This document shows positions 21,489-29,199 of a stretch of 34,079 nt of DNA, in pieces (position 1 is the first letter of the stretch; every line of letters starts with the position of its first letter). The position numbers and the translations under genes are program-made. The DNA is taken from positions 1 to 34,079 of IMG/VR virus record IMGVR_UViG_3300032116_000754; one strand, given 5' to 3'. The DNA is from a virus. The notes beneath the pieces were generated by a model. The model ran no database searches. It had not been told where the DNA came from and worked only from the letters and a program-made list of their open reading frames with translations.

Positions 21489-24400
21489 GTGTCTGAGATC
21501 ACCGACTTTCCCGCGTCCGCACCTGCCGCCGAGGCCGTTTTCTACCGCACCTACAGCCGTAAGGGGTCGATGGGTCGCGAGAGCTGGCGCGAGGTGGTGG
21601 AGCGCAACCTGAGGGGTCTGACGGCCATCGGGAAGCTCACGACGCAGGAGCAGGCCCTGCTGCGCACCATGCAGCTCGAACAGATGGCGCTGCCCTCTGG
21701 CCGCTGGCTTTGGGTTGGTGGCACCAACTGGATCGAGCGCCCTGAGAACTTCAGTGGCGCCTACAACTGCAGCTCCACCAATCTGATCGACTGGGAGGCC
21801 TTCGCCCTGATGATGGATCTGGCGATGATGGGCTGTGGTACGGGCGCGGTCATTGAGCCGTGGCTGATCAAGCGGCTGCCGAAGATCAGAAACAAGATCG
21901 TGATCGAGGAGGTCACAGATGTTGGCACCGTTTCGCAGGACAGGCGGCTGTGCCTGACAAGCAAGTTTCTGGATCGCCCAAGGTCAACGGCAGTGATCAC
22001 CGTCGGCGACTCCCGCCATGGCTGGGTTGACGCCTACCGCACCCTGTTGAAGCTGAGCACGGATGAAGCCGTTGGCGCTGAGCCCATTCGCGTCACAATC
22101 GACCTCTCTCACGTTCGCCCCGCTGGCGAGCCTCTAATGGGCTTCGGCGGTGTTGCCAACCCGGTCAAGTTGCAAGACCTCTTTGGCCGGCTGGCGGCGA
22201 TCCTCAACCGCGCACACGGGCGGCAACTGACCCCCGTGGAATGCTGCCTGCTGATTGACGAAGCGGCGCTGGTGGTGGTGGCCGGGAACATCCGCCGTAG
22301 CGCAGGGATGCGGCAGTTCAACGCCAAGGACCAGGCCGCAGCCACCGCGAAGGACGACCTCTGGGAGCAAGACGGCGAGGGGGGCTGGCGCATTGATCCC
22401 GAGCGCGACGCCTTGCGCATGGCCAATCACACCCGTGTCTTTCACTCCAAGCCCAGCAAGGCGGATGTGCTGGCGAGCGTGCGGAAGCAATTCCATAGCG
22501 GGGAGGGGGCGATCCAGTACGCACCCGAAGCGGTTGCACGGTCTAACGCGGACCTGCTGGACACGGCCGGGCGGAAGCAAGACTTCATCAATGCGTATTG
22601 CCGTGGCCAGCTCGAAGGGCAAATCTATTTAGACAGGCTGGGAGACTTCCAAGAGTCGAGAGAGCAAATTGAGCACAGGGTAGGGAGGTATGGGCTTAAC
22701 CCGTGCTTTGCTGCTGGCACCATAGTCCTAACTAGAGATGGTCACTTCCCAATTGAGGCGCTTGTGGGCCGCACAGTTGAGGTTCATGATGGCAGCGAAT
22801 GGGTCACAATCAACAGCTTCCGAGTAACGGGAACAAATCAGCCCGTGCACAATGTTGAATTGAATAATGGGCAAGTGCTTACAGTTACCGGGCCTCACAA
22901 ATTCATTCTTGAGGATGGCACGCGAGTCAAGGCCACGGAGCTGTGTGGGGGAATGCGCCTCGCTCCTGCGGTGGTCACGGTTGAAGGCACCGCGCACGCA
23001 AAGGCCGCATACCTGAAGGGCTTCTTGGTTGGCGATGGCACGCGAAACCGAGAAAGCGGCATCCCTGCCTGCAAGGTTTACGAATCTAAGCGGGCCTGCC
23101 TTGATCGACTGGTTGAAAGCCAAAAAGAGATGAAGATGAAAGAAATGGTTCGCGCTAACGGCAAGGTAGTTGGGGATTCTTATGGCTTGACCGATGCAGG
23201 CTACCTGCGCAATCTGAATCACCCTGAGAGTGATTGGATGCTTCCATGGTGCTCTGTTTACAAGCACGAATTCCCCTTTGAAGTCTTGAATTGGACTCGC
23301 AAGTGCCAATGTGATTTTATTGCTGGCTTATTTGACGCAAATGGCACGGCCATGGATGCAGCGAACGGCTTTGCCTATCAAATTACATCTATCTCTAGGA
23401 AGTTCCTTGAAGGCCTTGGGTTGCTGCTGACACAGCTTGGTGTCAGGTGGAAGATTGGCCCGGTTCGCAAGGGTGGGCAAAGAGATTTTGGCGCCGAACG
23501 TGGAGGCGTTTACACCGTAAAAGACAACTACAAGCTTGCAATCCCTCAGGGTAGTTCGATTGCGCTGGCGAAAATGGTCACGTTTGCAAGACTTAAAAGC
23601 TTTGCAGACCGCAAGACCGCTTACAAGACAAAAGATAATTCTTATGTCGTTTCCAAGGTCACCTTTTCGCATATTGCGGAAGAGGTTTACTGTTGCACGG
23701 TTCCTGGCAGCCACTCATTCACCTTAACCTGTGGAATAGTTAGCGCACAGTGCGGCGAGATTAGCGGTCAAGACTTCCACTGCAATCTAGCAGAAGTTCA
23801 CCTCAACCGATTAGATCCGCACTCATCCTCTGAGCAGGTTTCAGCCTTCAAGGCCGCCACCCTCTCCGCCGCCGCACTGCTGCACCACCGCTTCGAGGTT
23901 GAGCGCTTCCGCAAATCCCGCGAATGGGATCCGATCGTTGGGGTGAGCTTCACGGGCCTCTTTGACTTCTTTGTCAAGGATCTGGGCGTGGACTGGCTGA
24001 AGTGGTTCGTTGCCGGACGGCCAGACTCCAGCGAGGGCGATGCCTTCCGTGAAGCCGAGGCCGCACGCCTGCATTTCTGGCGCGAGATCGTCAAGAACGC
24101 TCTGTACGACTACTGCACAAAGCACGGCTTAAAAATGCCCAACCGCTACACCACCGTGCAACCGGCCGGCACCAAGAGCCTGCTCACCAACGCCTCCCCC
24201 GGTTGGCACCCGCCCAAAGCCCAGCGCTTCATCCGCCGCATCACCTTCCGCAGGGATGACCCCGTGGCCCTGGCGTGCCTGGATCAGGGCTTCTCCATCG
24301 TGCCCAGCCAGAGCGACAAGGACGAGCAGGGCCGCCTACTGGATGACCCCTTTGATCCCCGCTGCACGGAATGGCTGGTAGAGATCCCCACGGAGGTGCC

Positions 24401-24827
24401 ATGGGCCAACCTGCCGGGCGCCGATGAGGTGGATCTGAGCCAGATCTCAGCCCTTGCACAGTTTGATTTCTACATGCAAGTGCAGACGCACTACACCACG
24501 CACAACACCTCAGCCACCATCGAATTTCGGGAGCATGAGATTGAGCCCCTGGCCACCGCGATTCACGACGCCATCGCCAAAGACCGTGGCTACATCTCCG
24601 CCGCCCTGCTCGCCCGCTTTGACGCCAATGAGACCTTTCCCCGTCTGCCGTTTGAACCGATCGACAAGGCCACCTTCGAGCGGTTGCAGGGTGAGGTTGA
24701 GGGGCGGCGGCAGCCTGGGAGCTTCTACGAGGCGCTGCAGCGGCATGACGGGGGGCAGAGCCTGGCAGAGGTTGGCCCGGCCGGGTGTGACTCTGACAAG
24801 TGCCTGATGCCACAAGCCAAGCCGTAA
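21489..24827 (+). CDS. nrdJ: Class II (B12-dependent) ribonucleoside-triphosphate reductase with intein
   Basis: NrdJ makes deoxynucleotides using adenosylcobalamin. Class II features include FSGAYNCSSTNLIDWEAFAL, LAMMGCGTGAVIEPW, the thiyl-radical Cys in NPCGEISGQDFHCNLAEVHL (after splicing), TTVQPAGTKSLLTNASPGWH and a C-terminal CDSDKC pair used for re-reduction. GTG at 21489 (VSEITDFPASAPAAEAVFYR) matches the usual cyanobacterial start; the frame extends to TTG 21324, which would add 55 odd residues. A 349-residue intein (406-754 of the precursor) sits directly before the radical Cys. Spliced length 763 aa. The gene is on the plus strand between two accessory blocks. Confidence 0.93.
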   Translation: MSEITDFPASAPAAEAVFYRTYSRKGSMGRESWREVVERNLRGLTAIGKLTTQEQALLRTMQLEQMALPSGRWLWVGGTNWIERPENFSGAYNCSSTNLIDWEAFALMMDLAMMGCGTGAVIEPWLIKRLPKIRNKIVIEEVTDVGTVSQDRRLCLTSKFLDRPRSTAVITVGDSRHGWVDAYRTLLKLSTDEAVGAEPIRVTIDLSHVRPAGEPLMGFGGVANPVKLQDLFGRLAAILNRAHGRQLTPVECCLLIDEAALVVVAGNIRRSAGMRQFNAKDQAAATAKDDLWEQDGEGGWRIDPERDALRMANHTRVFHSKPSKADVLASVRKQFHSGEGAIQYAPEAVARSNADLLDTAGRKQDFINAYCRGQLEGQIYLDRLGDFQESREQIEHRVGRYGLNPCFAAGTIVLTRDGHFPIEALVGRTVEVHDGSEWVTINSFRVTGTNQPVHNVELNNGQVLTVTGPHKFILEDGTRVKATELCGGMRLAPAVVTVEGTAHAKAAYLKGFLVGDGTRNRESGIPACKVYESKRACLDRLVESQKEMKMKEMVRANGKVVGDSYGLTDAGYLRNLNHPESDWMLPWCSVYKHEFPFEVLNWTRKCQCDFIAGLFDANGTAMDAANGFAYQITSISRKFLEGLGLLLTQLGVRWKIGPVRKGGQRDFGAERGGVYTVKDNYKLAIPQGSSIALAKMVTFARLKSFADRKTAYKTKDNSYVVSKVTFSHIAEEVYCCTVPGSHSFTLTCGIVSAQCGEISGQDFHCNLAEVHLNRLDPHSSSEQVSAFKAATLSAAALLHHRFEVERFRKSREWDPIVGVSFTGLFDFFVKDLGVDWLKWFVAGRPDSSEGDAFREAEAARLHFWREIVKNALYDYCTKHGLKMPNRYTTVQPAGTKSLLTNASPGWHPPKAQRFIRRITFRRDDPVALACLDQGFSIVPSQSDKDEQGRLLDDPFDPRCTEWLVEIPTEVPWANLPGADEVDLSQISALAQFDFYMQVQTHYTTHNTSATIEFREHEIEPLATAIHDAIAKDRGYISAALLARFDANETFPRLPFEPIDKATFERLQGEVEGRRQPGSFYEALQRHDGGQSLAEVGPAGCDSDKCLMPQAKP
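22704..23750 (+). mobile_element. LAGLIDADG intein in NrdJ, ending in Gln
   Basis: Starts CFAAGTIVLTRDG (block A). Block B is VTGPHKFILE. Dodecapeptide motifs LKGFLVGDGTRN and FIAGLFDANGT mark an in-frame LAGLIDADG endonuclease. Block F is EEVYCCTVPGSHSFTLTCG. The end IVSAQ|C shows a terminal Gln and penultimate Ala in place of the usual His-Asn. It inserts between NP and CGEI, the active-site loop. Visibly more A/T-rich than the flanking extein. Confidence 0.9.
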
Positions 24828-24828
24828 C

Positions 24829-24837
24829 GGGAAAACT
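24829..24837 (+). promoter_or_regulatory. Late-gene motif GGGAAAACT, copy 7
   Basis: AACGGGAAAACTCAGG lies 29 nt before ATG 24858, straight after the nrdJ stop. It shares the first 14 bases of the copy-2/copy-5 type. Confidence 0.5.
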
Positions 24838-24857
24838 CAGGCAACTACTGAGATTCC

Positions 24858-25694
24858 ATGGCTAAGGGTGGCGGCAAACGCTCCTACACGCGCGACAGCA
24901 ACGGACGCTTCGCCTCCACCCCAGGCGGCGGAAAATCAGCGGCGCTGAAGGGTGGCACCTTGAGCAAGCGCAGCTCGTTGAAGGGCTCCAGGGCCAAGCT
25001 CGCGGCGAAAGACAAGGCTGACCCCTCCATCCGCAACACCCTGAGCACGCGAGCGCAGAAAGGCGCCGTGACACGCGGAAACAAGGCGCTACGGGCCGCC
25101 AAGGCTGCATCCCAGCGCACCGCTGTAGGCCGCTCGAAGGTGGGCACCGTGGCCAAGGGCAAGAAGTCGCCCGTGCTCAAGACCACCGTGCTCAAGCCTC
25201 AGGCCGCACGGGTTCCCGCAGCTCAACGCCCCGGTTCAATGACCAGCACCTTGCGAGCCACCATGGGAGCACTGGCCAAGGCCGATGCAAGGCGCATCAG
25301 GGAGATCGAGTCGATCACCGGGCAGAAGGTGAGACCCACGGCAGCCGGCGCCAAGGCGGGCAAGGAAGCGGGTGCCAGGGTCCGTGCCACGGCCAAGGGC
25401 GGGAAGGTGGCCGACACCCTGCGAGCGGGCCTGAGGGAGCTGGCGCAGAGCGATGCACGAACCATGAGAGGCATGGCGGGGATCGTGCGGGATGCGACGC
25501 CGAAGGTGGCAGGAGGGAAGGGCGGGAAGGCGCTGAAGGGGGCGAAGAAGGCGTTGCCGGCGGCAAAGGCTGAGCCAAGGCAAGTCGCGACCAGCAAGAA
25601 ATCGTTGACCAAAAACAGCAGAACGACAAGCACTACTCCAGAAAGGAAAGTTGTTGCAGATCAGATCAGAACACTAAGGAAGAAGCTCAAGTAA
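24858..25694 (+). CDS. Basic MAKGG-tag protein 3, 278 aa
   Basis: N-terminus MAKGGGKRSYTRDSNGRFA as in proteins at 12915 and 7432, here followed by STPGGGKSAALKGG. The body is Lys/Ala/Arg-rich with a diverged internal repeat of about 27 residues: TSTLRATMGALAKADARRIR and ADTLRAGLRELAQSDARTMR. Ends with VVADQIRTLRKKLK. No catalytic signature. As with its relatives, a nucleic-acid-binding or virion-internal role is inferred. Starts 29 nt after the GGGAAAACT motif. Confidence 0.7.
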   Translation: MAKGGGKRSYTRDSNGRFASTPGGGKSAALKGGTLSKRSSLKGSRAKLAAKDKADPSIRNTLSTRAQKGAVTRGNKALRAAKAASQRTAVGRSKVGTVAKGKKSPVLKTTVLKPQAARVPAAQRPGSMTSTLRATMGALAKADARRIREIESITGQKVRPTAAGAKAGKEAGARVRATAKGGKVADTLRAGLRELAQSDARTMRGMAGIVRDATPKVAGGKGGKALKGAKKALPAAKAEPRQVATSKKSLTKNSRTTSTTPERKVVADQIRTLRKKLK

Positions 25695-25718
25695 GACCAA
25701 AAGGATTCTGAAAAGGCT

Positions 25719-26282
25719 ATGAAGCGAAGAGCGTCTCTTGGAATAGGAGCATCAAGGGCTGCCACGACTACAGCAAACGCTAGATGGGCAAGAAGGGCCG
25801 AGGAAAGAGACAAAACCCTCGACAGGATTGACATGCTTCGGAATCGCGGGAAAAACCTGCCTAAACCAACCGTCGCCAAGCCGGCCGCCCCCAAGCCCCC
25901 CACCCGCACCAAAGGCAGCAAAGCCACCCTCCCCCGCACCCGTGGCACCGTCGCCAAGCCGAAGGGGTTGAAGCCGGGGGCGTTGCCGGTGACAAAGGGG
26001 GCAAAGCCGTCAGTCCCTGGATTCACCACAAAAGACTTTGAGCGTAGGGCTCGCCGTGCTTTCTACAATGTTAAAAGCACTAAGGTGAAAGATCGAGCTT
26101 TGGCGCTTTACAAGGAATTGATGGATACAGACAAAACGCCCGCGCAAGTGCAAAAAGAATTAACGACGGGGCGAAGATACTCAACTATTAAAAACAAGCC
26201 AAAGCCGGCTAGAAAAAGATTAAGACAAGGAGAAAGAGAGCATCGCGACATGCTCGCTCTTGCGAACAAGCTATTCCGCTAA
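25719..26282 (+). CDS. Basic hypothetical protein, 187 aa (no MAKGG tag)
   Basis: Follows the third MAKGG gene by 24 nt, with GAAAAGG before the ATG as a weak Shine-Dalgarno. A Lys/Pro-rich middle (KPTVAKPAAPKPPTRTKGSK) separates a helical N-terminus (ANARWARRAEERDKTLDRID) from a better-folded C-terminus (FTTKDFERRARRAFYNVKST, KTPAQVQKELTTGRRY). No family recognised. Composition suggests the same functional group as the MAKGG proteins, without the tag. Confidence 0.6.
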   Translation: MKRRASLGIGASRAATTTANARWARRAEERDKTLDRIDMLRNRGKNLPKPTVAKPAAPKPPTRTKGSKATLPRTRGTVAKPKGLKPGALPVTKGAKPSVPGFTTKDFERRARRAFYNVKSTKVKDRALALYKELMDTDKTPAQVQKELTTGRRYSTIKNKPKPARKRLRQGEREHRDMLALANKLFR

Positions 26283-26330
26283 CCCATGTACCCTGCCCAT
26301 ACCCTCCAAACCCAAACCCGCCCCACCCCC

Positions 26331-26579
26331 ATGTCCCAACCCACAATCCTCAAAAACAGCATCATCCGCCCACTCGTCAAGCTCACCCGCGAAAACAGGG
26401 ACGTCTACGAGCAGCTCCTGCGGGACAACGGCCACATCTGGGCGATCCCTGAACACTATTCATTTGAGGAGATCCTGTCCCACATGATCAGGGAAGAGAT
26501 GACCGACACACGGGAGAACCGCCGCGAGGAGCTGATCACCATCCTTGAAATGATGGATCTGAGTGACATCCCCGAATGA
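26331..26579 (+). CDS. Small acidic hypothetical protein, 82 aa
   Basis: ATG at 26331 (MSQPTILKNSIIRPLVKLTR) is chosen; an in-frame ATG at 26286 would add a Pro/Thr-rich 15-residue extension. Helical, with a charged C-terminus (MTDTRENRREELITILEMMD). TGA overlaps the next ATG (ATGA), so it is coupled to the tail-terminator-like gene. It might be a tail or connector accessory protein. Confidence 0.6.
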   Translation: MSQPTILKNSIIRPLVKLTRENRDVYEQLLRDNGHIWAIPEHYSFEEILSHMIREEMTDTRENRREELITILEMMDLSDIPE

Positions 26580-27007
26580 CCCTCCCCACCACCTCCCTGG
26601 CGATCTTCGACCTCCTCGCCGCCGACACCGCCCTCACCGCCCTCCTCGGCACGCACAGGCTCCAGAACGGCGCCACACGGCTCGCCCTGGCACACTTGTG
26701 GGAGACGGAGACCATTGAGCAGACGACCCAGCAGTTCGGGGTTGAGATCGTGGTGAAGCGCGGGCCTATGGCCACATTCATGGTCCCTGCTCACGACGGC
26801 GGCGGCGCTCAAAACCCCACGTTCCGGCTGGTGGTGAGCCAGTTCAAGCCCTCCCCCCGCGCGGGCGCCTACAACCTGGATGCCGTGCTGAACCGCCTGC
26901 AACAGCTCCTGCCGGGCAGCAACACAAACAACGTCACCGTGCCAGGCCTGACCACGGGGCTGAGCCAGTCCGTGCTGGTCTGGACATCAGTGACCGCAGC
27001 CCTTTGA
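26576..27007 (+). CDS. Tail terminator-like protein (DUF3168-like)
   Basis: The start SLAIFDLLAADTALTALLGT resembles the helix with D-L-L-A-x-D typical of tail terminator/DUF3168-type proteins. It is followed by beta strands (FGVEIVVKRGPMATFMVPAH, PTFRLVVSQFKP) and a helix (AYNLDAVLNRLQQLLPG). These cap the tail tube. Size (143 aa) is right. It is coupled to the previous gene (ATGA) and followed by a strong terminator. The assignment is by pattern and should be tested by structure prediction. Confidence 0.6.
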   Translation: MTLPTTSLAIFDLLAADTALTALLGTHRLQNGATRLALAHLWETETIEQTTQQFGVEIVVKRGPMATFMVPAHDGGGAQNPTFRLVVSQFKPSPRAGAYNLDAVLNRLQQLLPGSNTNNVTVPGLTTGLSQSVLVWTSVTAAL

Positions 27008-27037
27008 TCTGCCGGTAGCGTCACGGGCGAGAACAGT

Positions 27038-27073
27038 CCCCAGCGTGGATCCCGGTCCGCACTGGGGTTTTTT
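27038..27073 (+). terminator. Rho-independent terminator
   Basis: CCCCAG (27038-27043) pairs with CTGGGG (27062-27067), with further internal pairing (GGA/TCC), followed by TTTTTT. It closes the transcription unit ending at 27007. Confidence 0.88.
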
Positions 27074-27128
27074 GTGCCTTGCTGCGATTGCAACAGTTTG
27101 TGAATAGGCTGAGGGGTGGGAGGTGAGG

Positions 27129-27180
27129 CCTAACGCTGTGCGCTACCATTTGGATATCGGAAGCAAGGGCTTCCACCACC
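27129..27180 (+). promoter_or_regulatory. Repeated promoter/leader element with hairpin, copy 1
   Basis: CCTAACGCTGTGCGC then TACCATTTGGATATCGGA, then a hairpin GGAAGC-AAGG-GCTTCC (27159-27174). TACCAT fits a TANNNT -10 box, which would place the hairpin at the very 5' end of the transcript. Copies follow at 27615 and 29200. Confidence 0.7.
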
Positions 27181-27181
27181 C

Positions 27182-27196
27182 ATGAGTCAACCATGA
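27182..27196 (+). CDS. Four-codon upstream ORF (MSQP) before the 27193 gene
   Basis: ATG AGT CAA CCA TGA, whose TGA overlaps the ATG of the next gene (ATGA). Possibly a leader peptide delivering ribosomes by coupling, or simply chance. The other two leader copies have no such ORF. Confidence 0.3.
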   Translation: MSQP

Positions 27197-27525
27197 AAGC
27201 TCTCTACATCACTGACGAAATCAACACCTGTGAATGCTGTGGTCGTACCAACCTAAAGGCCACGGTCGCCATGCAGTTAAGCGACGGCGGCATCCTCCAC
27301 TACGGACGCACTTGTGCTGCTCGCAACAGCGGCAAAACCGGCCAGCAGGTGACCAAGGAGATCCGGGCCGAACTGAAGCTGGCTCACGGCCGCACAATGA
27401 ACCAATTGGCGGACATGCGACGCGCCGGCACGGTCCTGACCCGTCAGATCATGCGCGAGGTCGCCAATTCCTTCCGAGCTGATGCAGACGAAATCCTGCA
27501 GTGCTGGGGGCACTGGGCCGCTTGA
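27193..27525 (+). CDS. Small zinc-ribbon-like phage protein, 110 aa
   Basis: C-x2-C near the N-terminus (TCECCGRTNLK) and a downstream Cys (HYGRTCAARN) suggest a zinc-bound fold, as in many small phage proteins with a 'GRxxLK...YGxxCA' layout. The C-terminal half is helical (GKTGQQVTKEIRAELKLAHG). Function unknown. Its unit has its own leader and terminator. Confidence 0.65.
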   Translation: MKALYITDEINTCECCGRTNLKATVAMQLSDGGILHYGRTCAARNSGKTGQQVTKEIRAELKLAHGRTMNQLADMRRAGTVLTRQIMREVANSFRADADEILQCWGHWAA

Positions 27526-27535
27526 TACCCCACCC

Positions 27536-27558
27536 GCCCCCTCCACAGGGGGCTTTTT
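27536..27558 (+). terminator. Rho-independent terminator
   Basis: GCCCCC (27536-27541), loop TCCACA, GGGGGC (27548-27553), then TTTTT. A perfect 6-bp GC stem just after the 27525 stop, so the 27193 gene is a monocistronic unit. Confidence 0.92.
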
Positions 27559-27614
27559 CATGCCCACCCCCCAATGTGACAGCTTGTAACAGATGCCGCC
27601 CCTTGCATCCCACC

Positions 27615-27666
27615 CCTAACGCTGTGCGCTACCATTTGGATATCGGAGCCGAAAGGTTCCACCACT
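27615..27666 (+). promoter_or_regulatory. Repeated promoter/leader element with hairpin, copy 2
   Basis: Same core as at 27129 (CCTAACGCTGTGCGC then TACCATTTGGATATCGGA). Hairpin GGAGCC-GAAA-GGTTCC (27645-27660), with changes on both arms relative to copy 1. Located 22 nt before ATG 27682. Confidence 0.7.
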
Positions 27667-27681
27667 CACCCGACGCCAGCC

Positions 27682-27849
27682 ATGACCTTGACCACTCTCG
27701 ATCAAGTCAAGCTCCGCAAGAACGTCGCCACCGTCCCGGCCGACAGCCAAGGCCGTCAGTTCTTTGCTTTTGGCACTGGCGCCCCGCAACGTGCCATGAC
27801 TGAGCAAGAGCTGATCAGTTGGGCCAACGGCAACTATCACATTCGCTGA
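27682..27849 (+). CDS. Small hypothetical protein, 55 aa
   Basis: MTLTTLDQVKLRKNVATVPA, then a short Gly/Ala/Phe part and helical C-terminus (MTEQELISWANGNYHIR). It lies immediately after leader copy 2, which supports expression. Downstream, GCCGG/CCGGC forms a short hairpin (27862-27879). No family recognised. Confidence 0.6.
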   Translation: MTLTTLDQVKLRKNVATVPADSQGRQFFAFGTGAPQRAMTEQELISWANGNYHIR

Positions 27850-27903
27850 CCTCCATGGCCCGCCGGAGCCCATCCCGGCAACCACCCCACCGCATCCCCA
27901 GCC

Positions 27904-28071
27904 ATGACCAACCCAGGCCCACGCACCCCGGCCTACGGCTACATCCACTGGCGCAGCACCCTGACCGGCAAGGAGGGGGGCGGCACCGATCCAGTTGAAG
28001 ACCCCGCCGCCAAGGTGGCGATCCTCAACGAGAGGTTCCCCGATCTTCATCACTGGTTCATCCCTGCCTGA
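27904..28071 (+). CDS. Small hypothetical protein, 55 aa
   Basis: ATG at 27904; reads MTNPGPRTPAYGYIHWRSTL ... EDPAAKVAILNERFPDLHHW. Codon use is phage-like, with a balanced composition and an apparent helix (AAKVAILNERFPDLHHWF). Too short to assign. Confidence 0.55.
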   Translation: MTNPGPRTPAYGYIHWRSTLTGKEGGGTDPVEDPAAKVAILNERFPDLHHWFIPA

Positions 28072-28098
28072 TCTGCACACCCCACCGTCCCCAGTCCC

Positions 28099-28635
28099 AT
28101 GGATGATTCCGCCCACGCCCTGCCATTGACGGATTTACTTGGCAACACCATGGCTGAAACAATGGCGCGAATTGCGACCTTCAGCCCATGCCGCACGTAC
28201 CGCTATACCCTCTGGCGCCGCTGGGGGCCTGGCTCCTACGCCATGTTTGTCGGGTTAAACCCCAGCACTGCTGACGAGCTAAACGACGACCCAACAATCA
28301 GGCGCTGCATTGGGTTTGCGCGTGCATGGGGTTATGAGGCGCTGTGCATGGCGAATCTGTTTGCGTACCGGGCCACCAAGCCAGCCGTCATGAAAAAAGC
28401 GCCCGATCCGTGCGGGCCTGATAACGACAGCACTTTACAAGAGCTGGCGCGAAATGCTGGCGTTGTGGTGGCTGCATGGGGAGCCAATGGCACCCATCAG
28501 GGGCGCGACCGTGCCGCAAGGCTGCTGTTGCCGAGCCTGCACTACCTAAGACTCACGAAAAACGGCCACCCGGGACACCCGCTCTATCTGCCGGCAAGCC
28601 TCAAGCCGCAACCGTGGGCAAACCCCGCCATCTGA
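28099..28635 (+). CDS. DUF1643-family protein
   Basis: Contains the family signature: FVGLNPSTADELNDDPTIRR at about residues 50-70, then FARAWGYEALCMANLFAYRA, and a later VVAAWGANGTHQGRD segment. DUF1643 proteins are widespread in phages and bacteria; the function is not established. ATG at 28099 or in-frame ATG at 28150 (MAETMARIATFSPCRTYRY) are both possible. The N-terminal extension is poorly conserved-looking, so 28150 may be the true start. Confidence 0.85.
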   Translation: MDDSAHALPLTDLLGNTMAETMARIATFSPCRTYRYTLWRRWGPGSYAMFVGLNPSTADELNDDPTIRRCIGFARAWGYEALCMANLFAYRATKPAVMKKAPDPCGPDNDSTLQELARNAGVVVAAWGANGTHQGRDRAARLLLPSLHYLRLTKNGHPGHPLYLPASLKPQPWANPAI

Positions 28636-28665
28636 CCCCATCCACCCCGCCCCATCCCTAGCCCC

Positions 28666-28938
28666 GTGCCCATCACAACATGCACCTTGCACTGGAAGGT
28701 GCATTCCGCCGACATCCCAGAAGAACCCGGCTTCTATCCTGTGTTGAGGCAAGTATCCAATTTCAACCGGGAAAATCTGTCGCTAACTATTCAGCCGTTC
28801 AATGGTGTATTTTGGTGCAATCTTGACGGCAAGGAATACACGCAAGAAGAGTGCCTTGTCGCCTGGGGGCCTGTCATGACTTTCCGTGACGCAAGCCTTG
28901 CGAGACATTGTGCTTTTGAGGCCTTGGACCTCCGCTAA
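28666..28938 (+). CDS. Hypothetical protein, 90 aa
   Basis: GTG start (PITTCTLHWKVHSADIPEEP) following a very C-rich spacer. Beta-rich central part (SLTIQPFNGVFWCNLDGKEY) and a helical end (LARHCAFEALDLR). The stop overlaps the next ATG (TAATG). No family recognised. Confidence 0.6.
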   Translation: MPITTCTLHWKVHSADIPEEPGFYPVLRQVSNFNRENLSLTIQPFNGVFWCNLDGKEYTQEECLVAWGPVMTFRDASLARHCAFEALDLR

Positions 28939-29174
28939 TGCCCGACCCCACAGGAGCACAGCGTCAGCGCGACTGGGCAGCCCGCCAAAAGGCCGGCACA
29001 CCCTGGAAGCCCTTCGTCTGCGCTGCTTGCGGGGCCAACAGCAGCGGCAAGTACGACCCTTGGTGCTCGCGTTGCCGGGAGAAGCTCACTCCAGAGGGAA
29101 GAGCTGTAAAGGCACGGCGAGTGAGGAAGGCCAAGGCCAAAAAGCGTGCACTGGCGAAGTGCGACGTTTTGTGA
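28938..29174 (+). CDS. Small zinc-finger-like basic protein, 78 aa
   Basis: FVCAACG ... WCSRCREKLTPEGRAVKARR: two C-x2-C pairs followed by EK-x-T-x-EGR and a Lys/Arg tail (RRVRKAKAKKRALAK). It is the clearest relative of the minus-strand gene at 9514, although the two loci are 19 kb apart. Probably a small zinc-ribbon, maybe nucleic-acid-binding. Confidence 0.7.
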   Translation: MPDPTGAQRQRDWAARQKAGTPWKPFVCAACGANSSGKYDPWCSRCREKLTPEGRAVKARRVRKAKAKKRALAKCDVL

Positions 29175-29199
29175 AGGGGCTGGCGTGACCCCTCCCACC

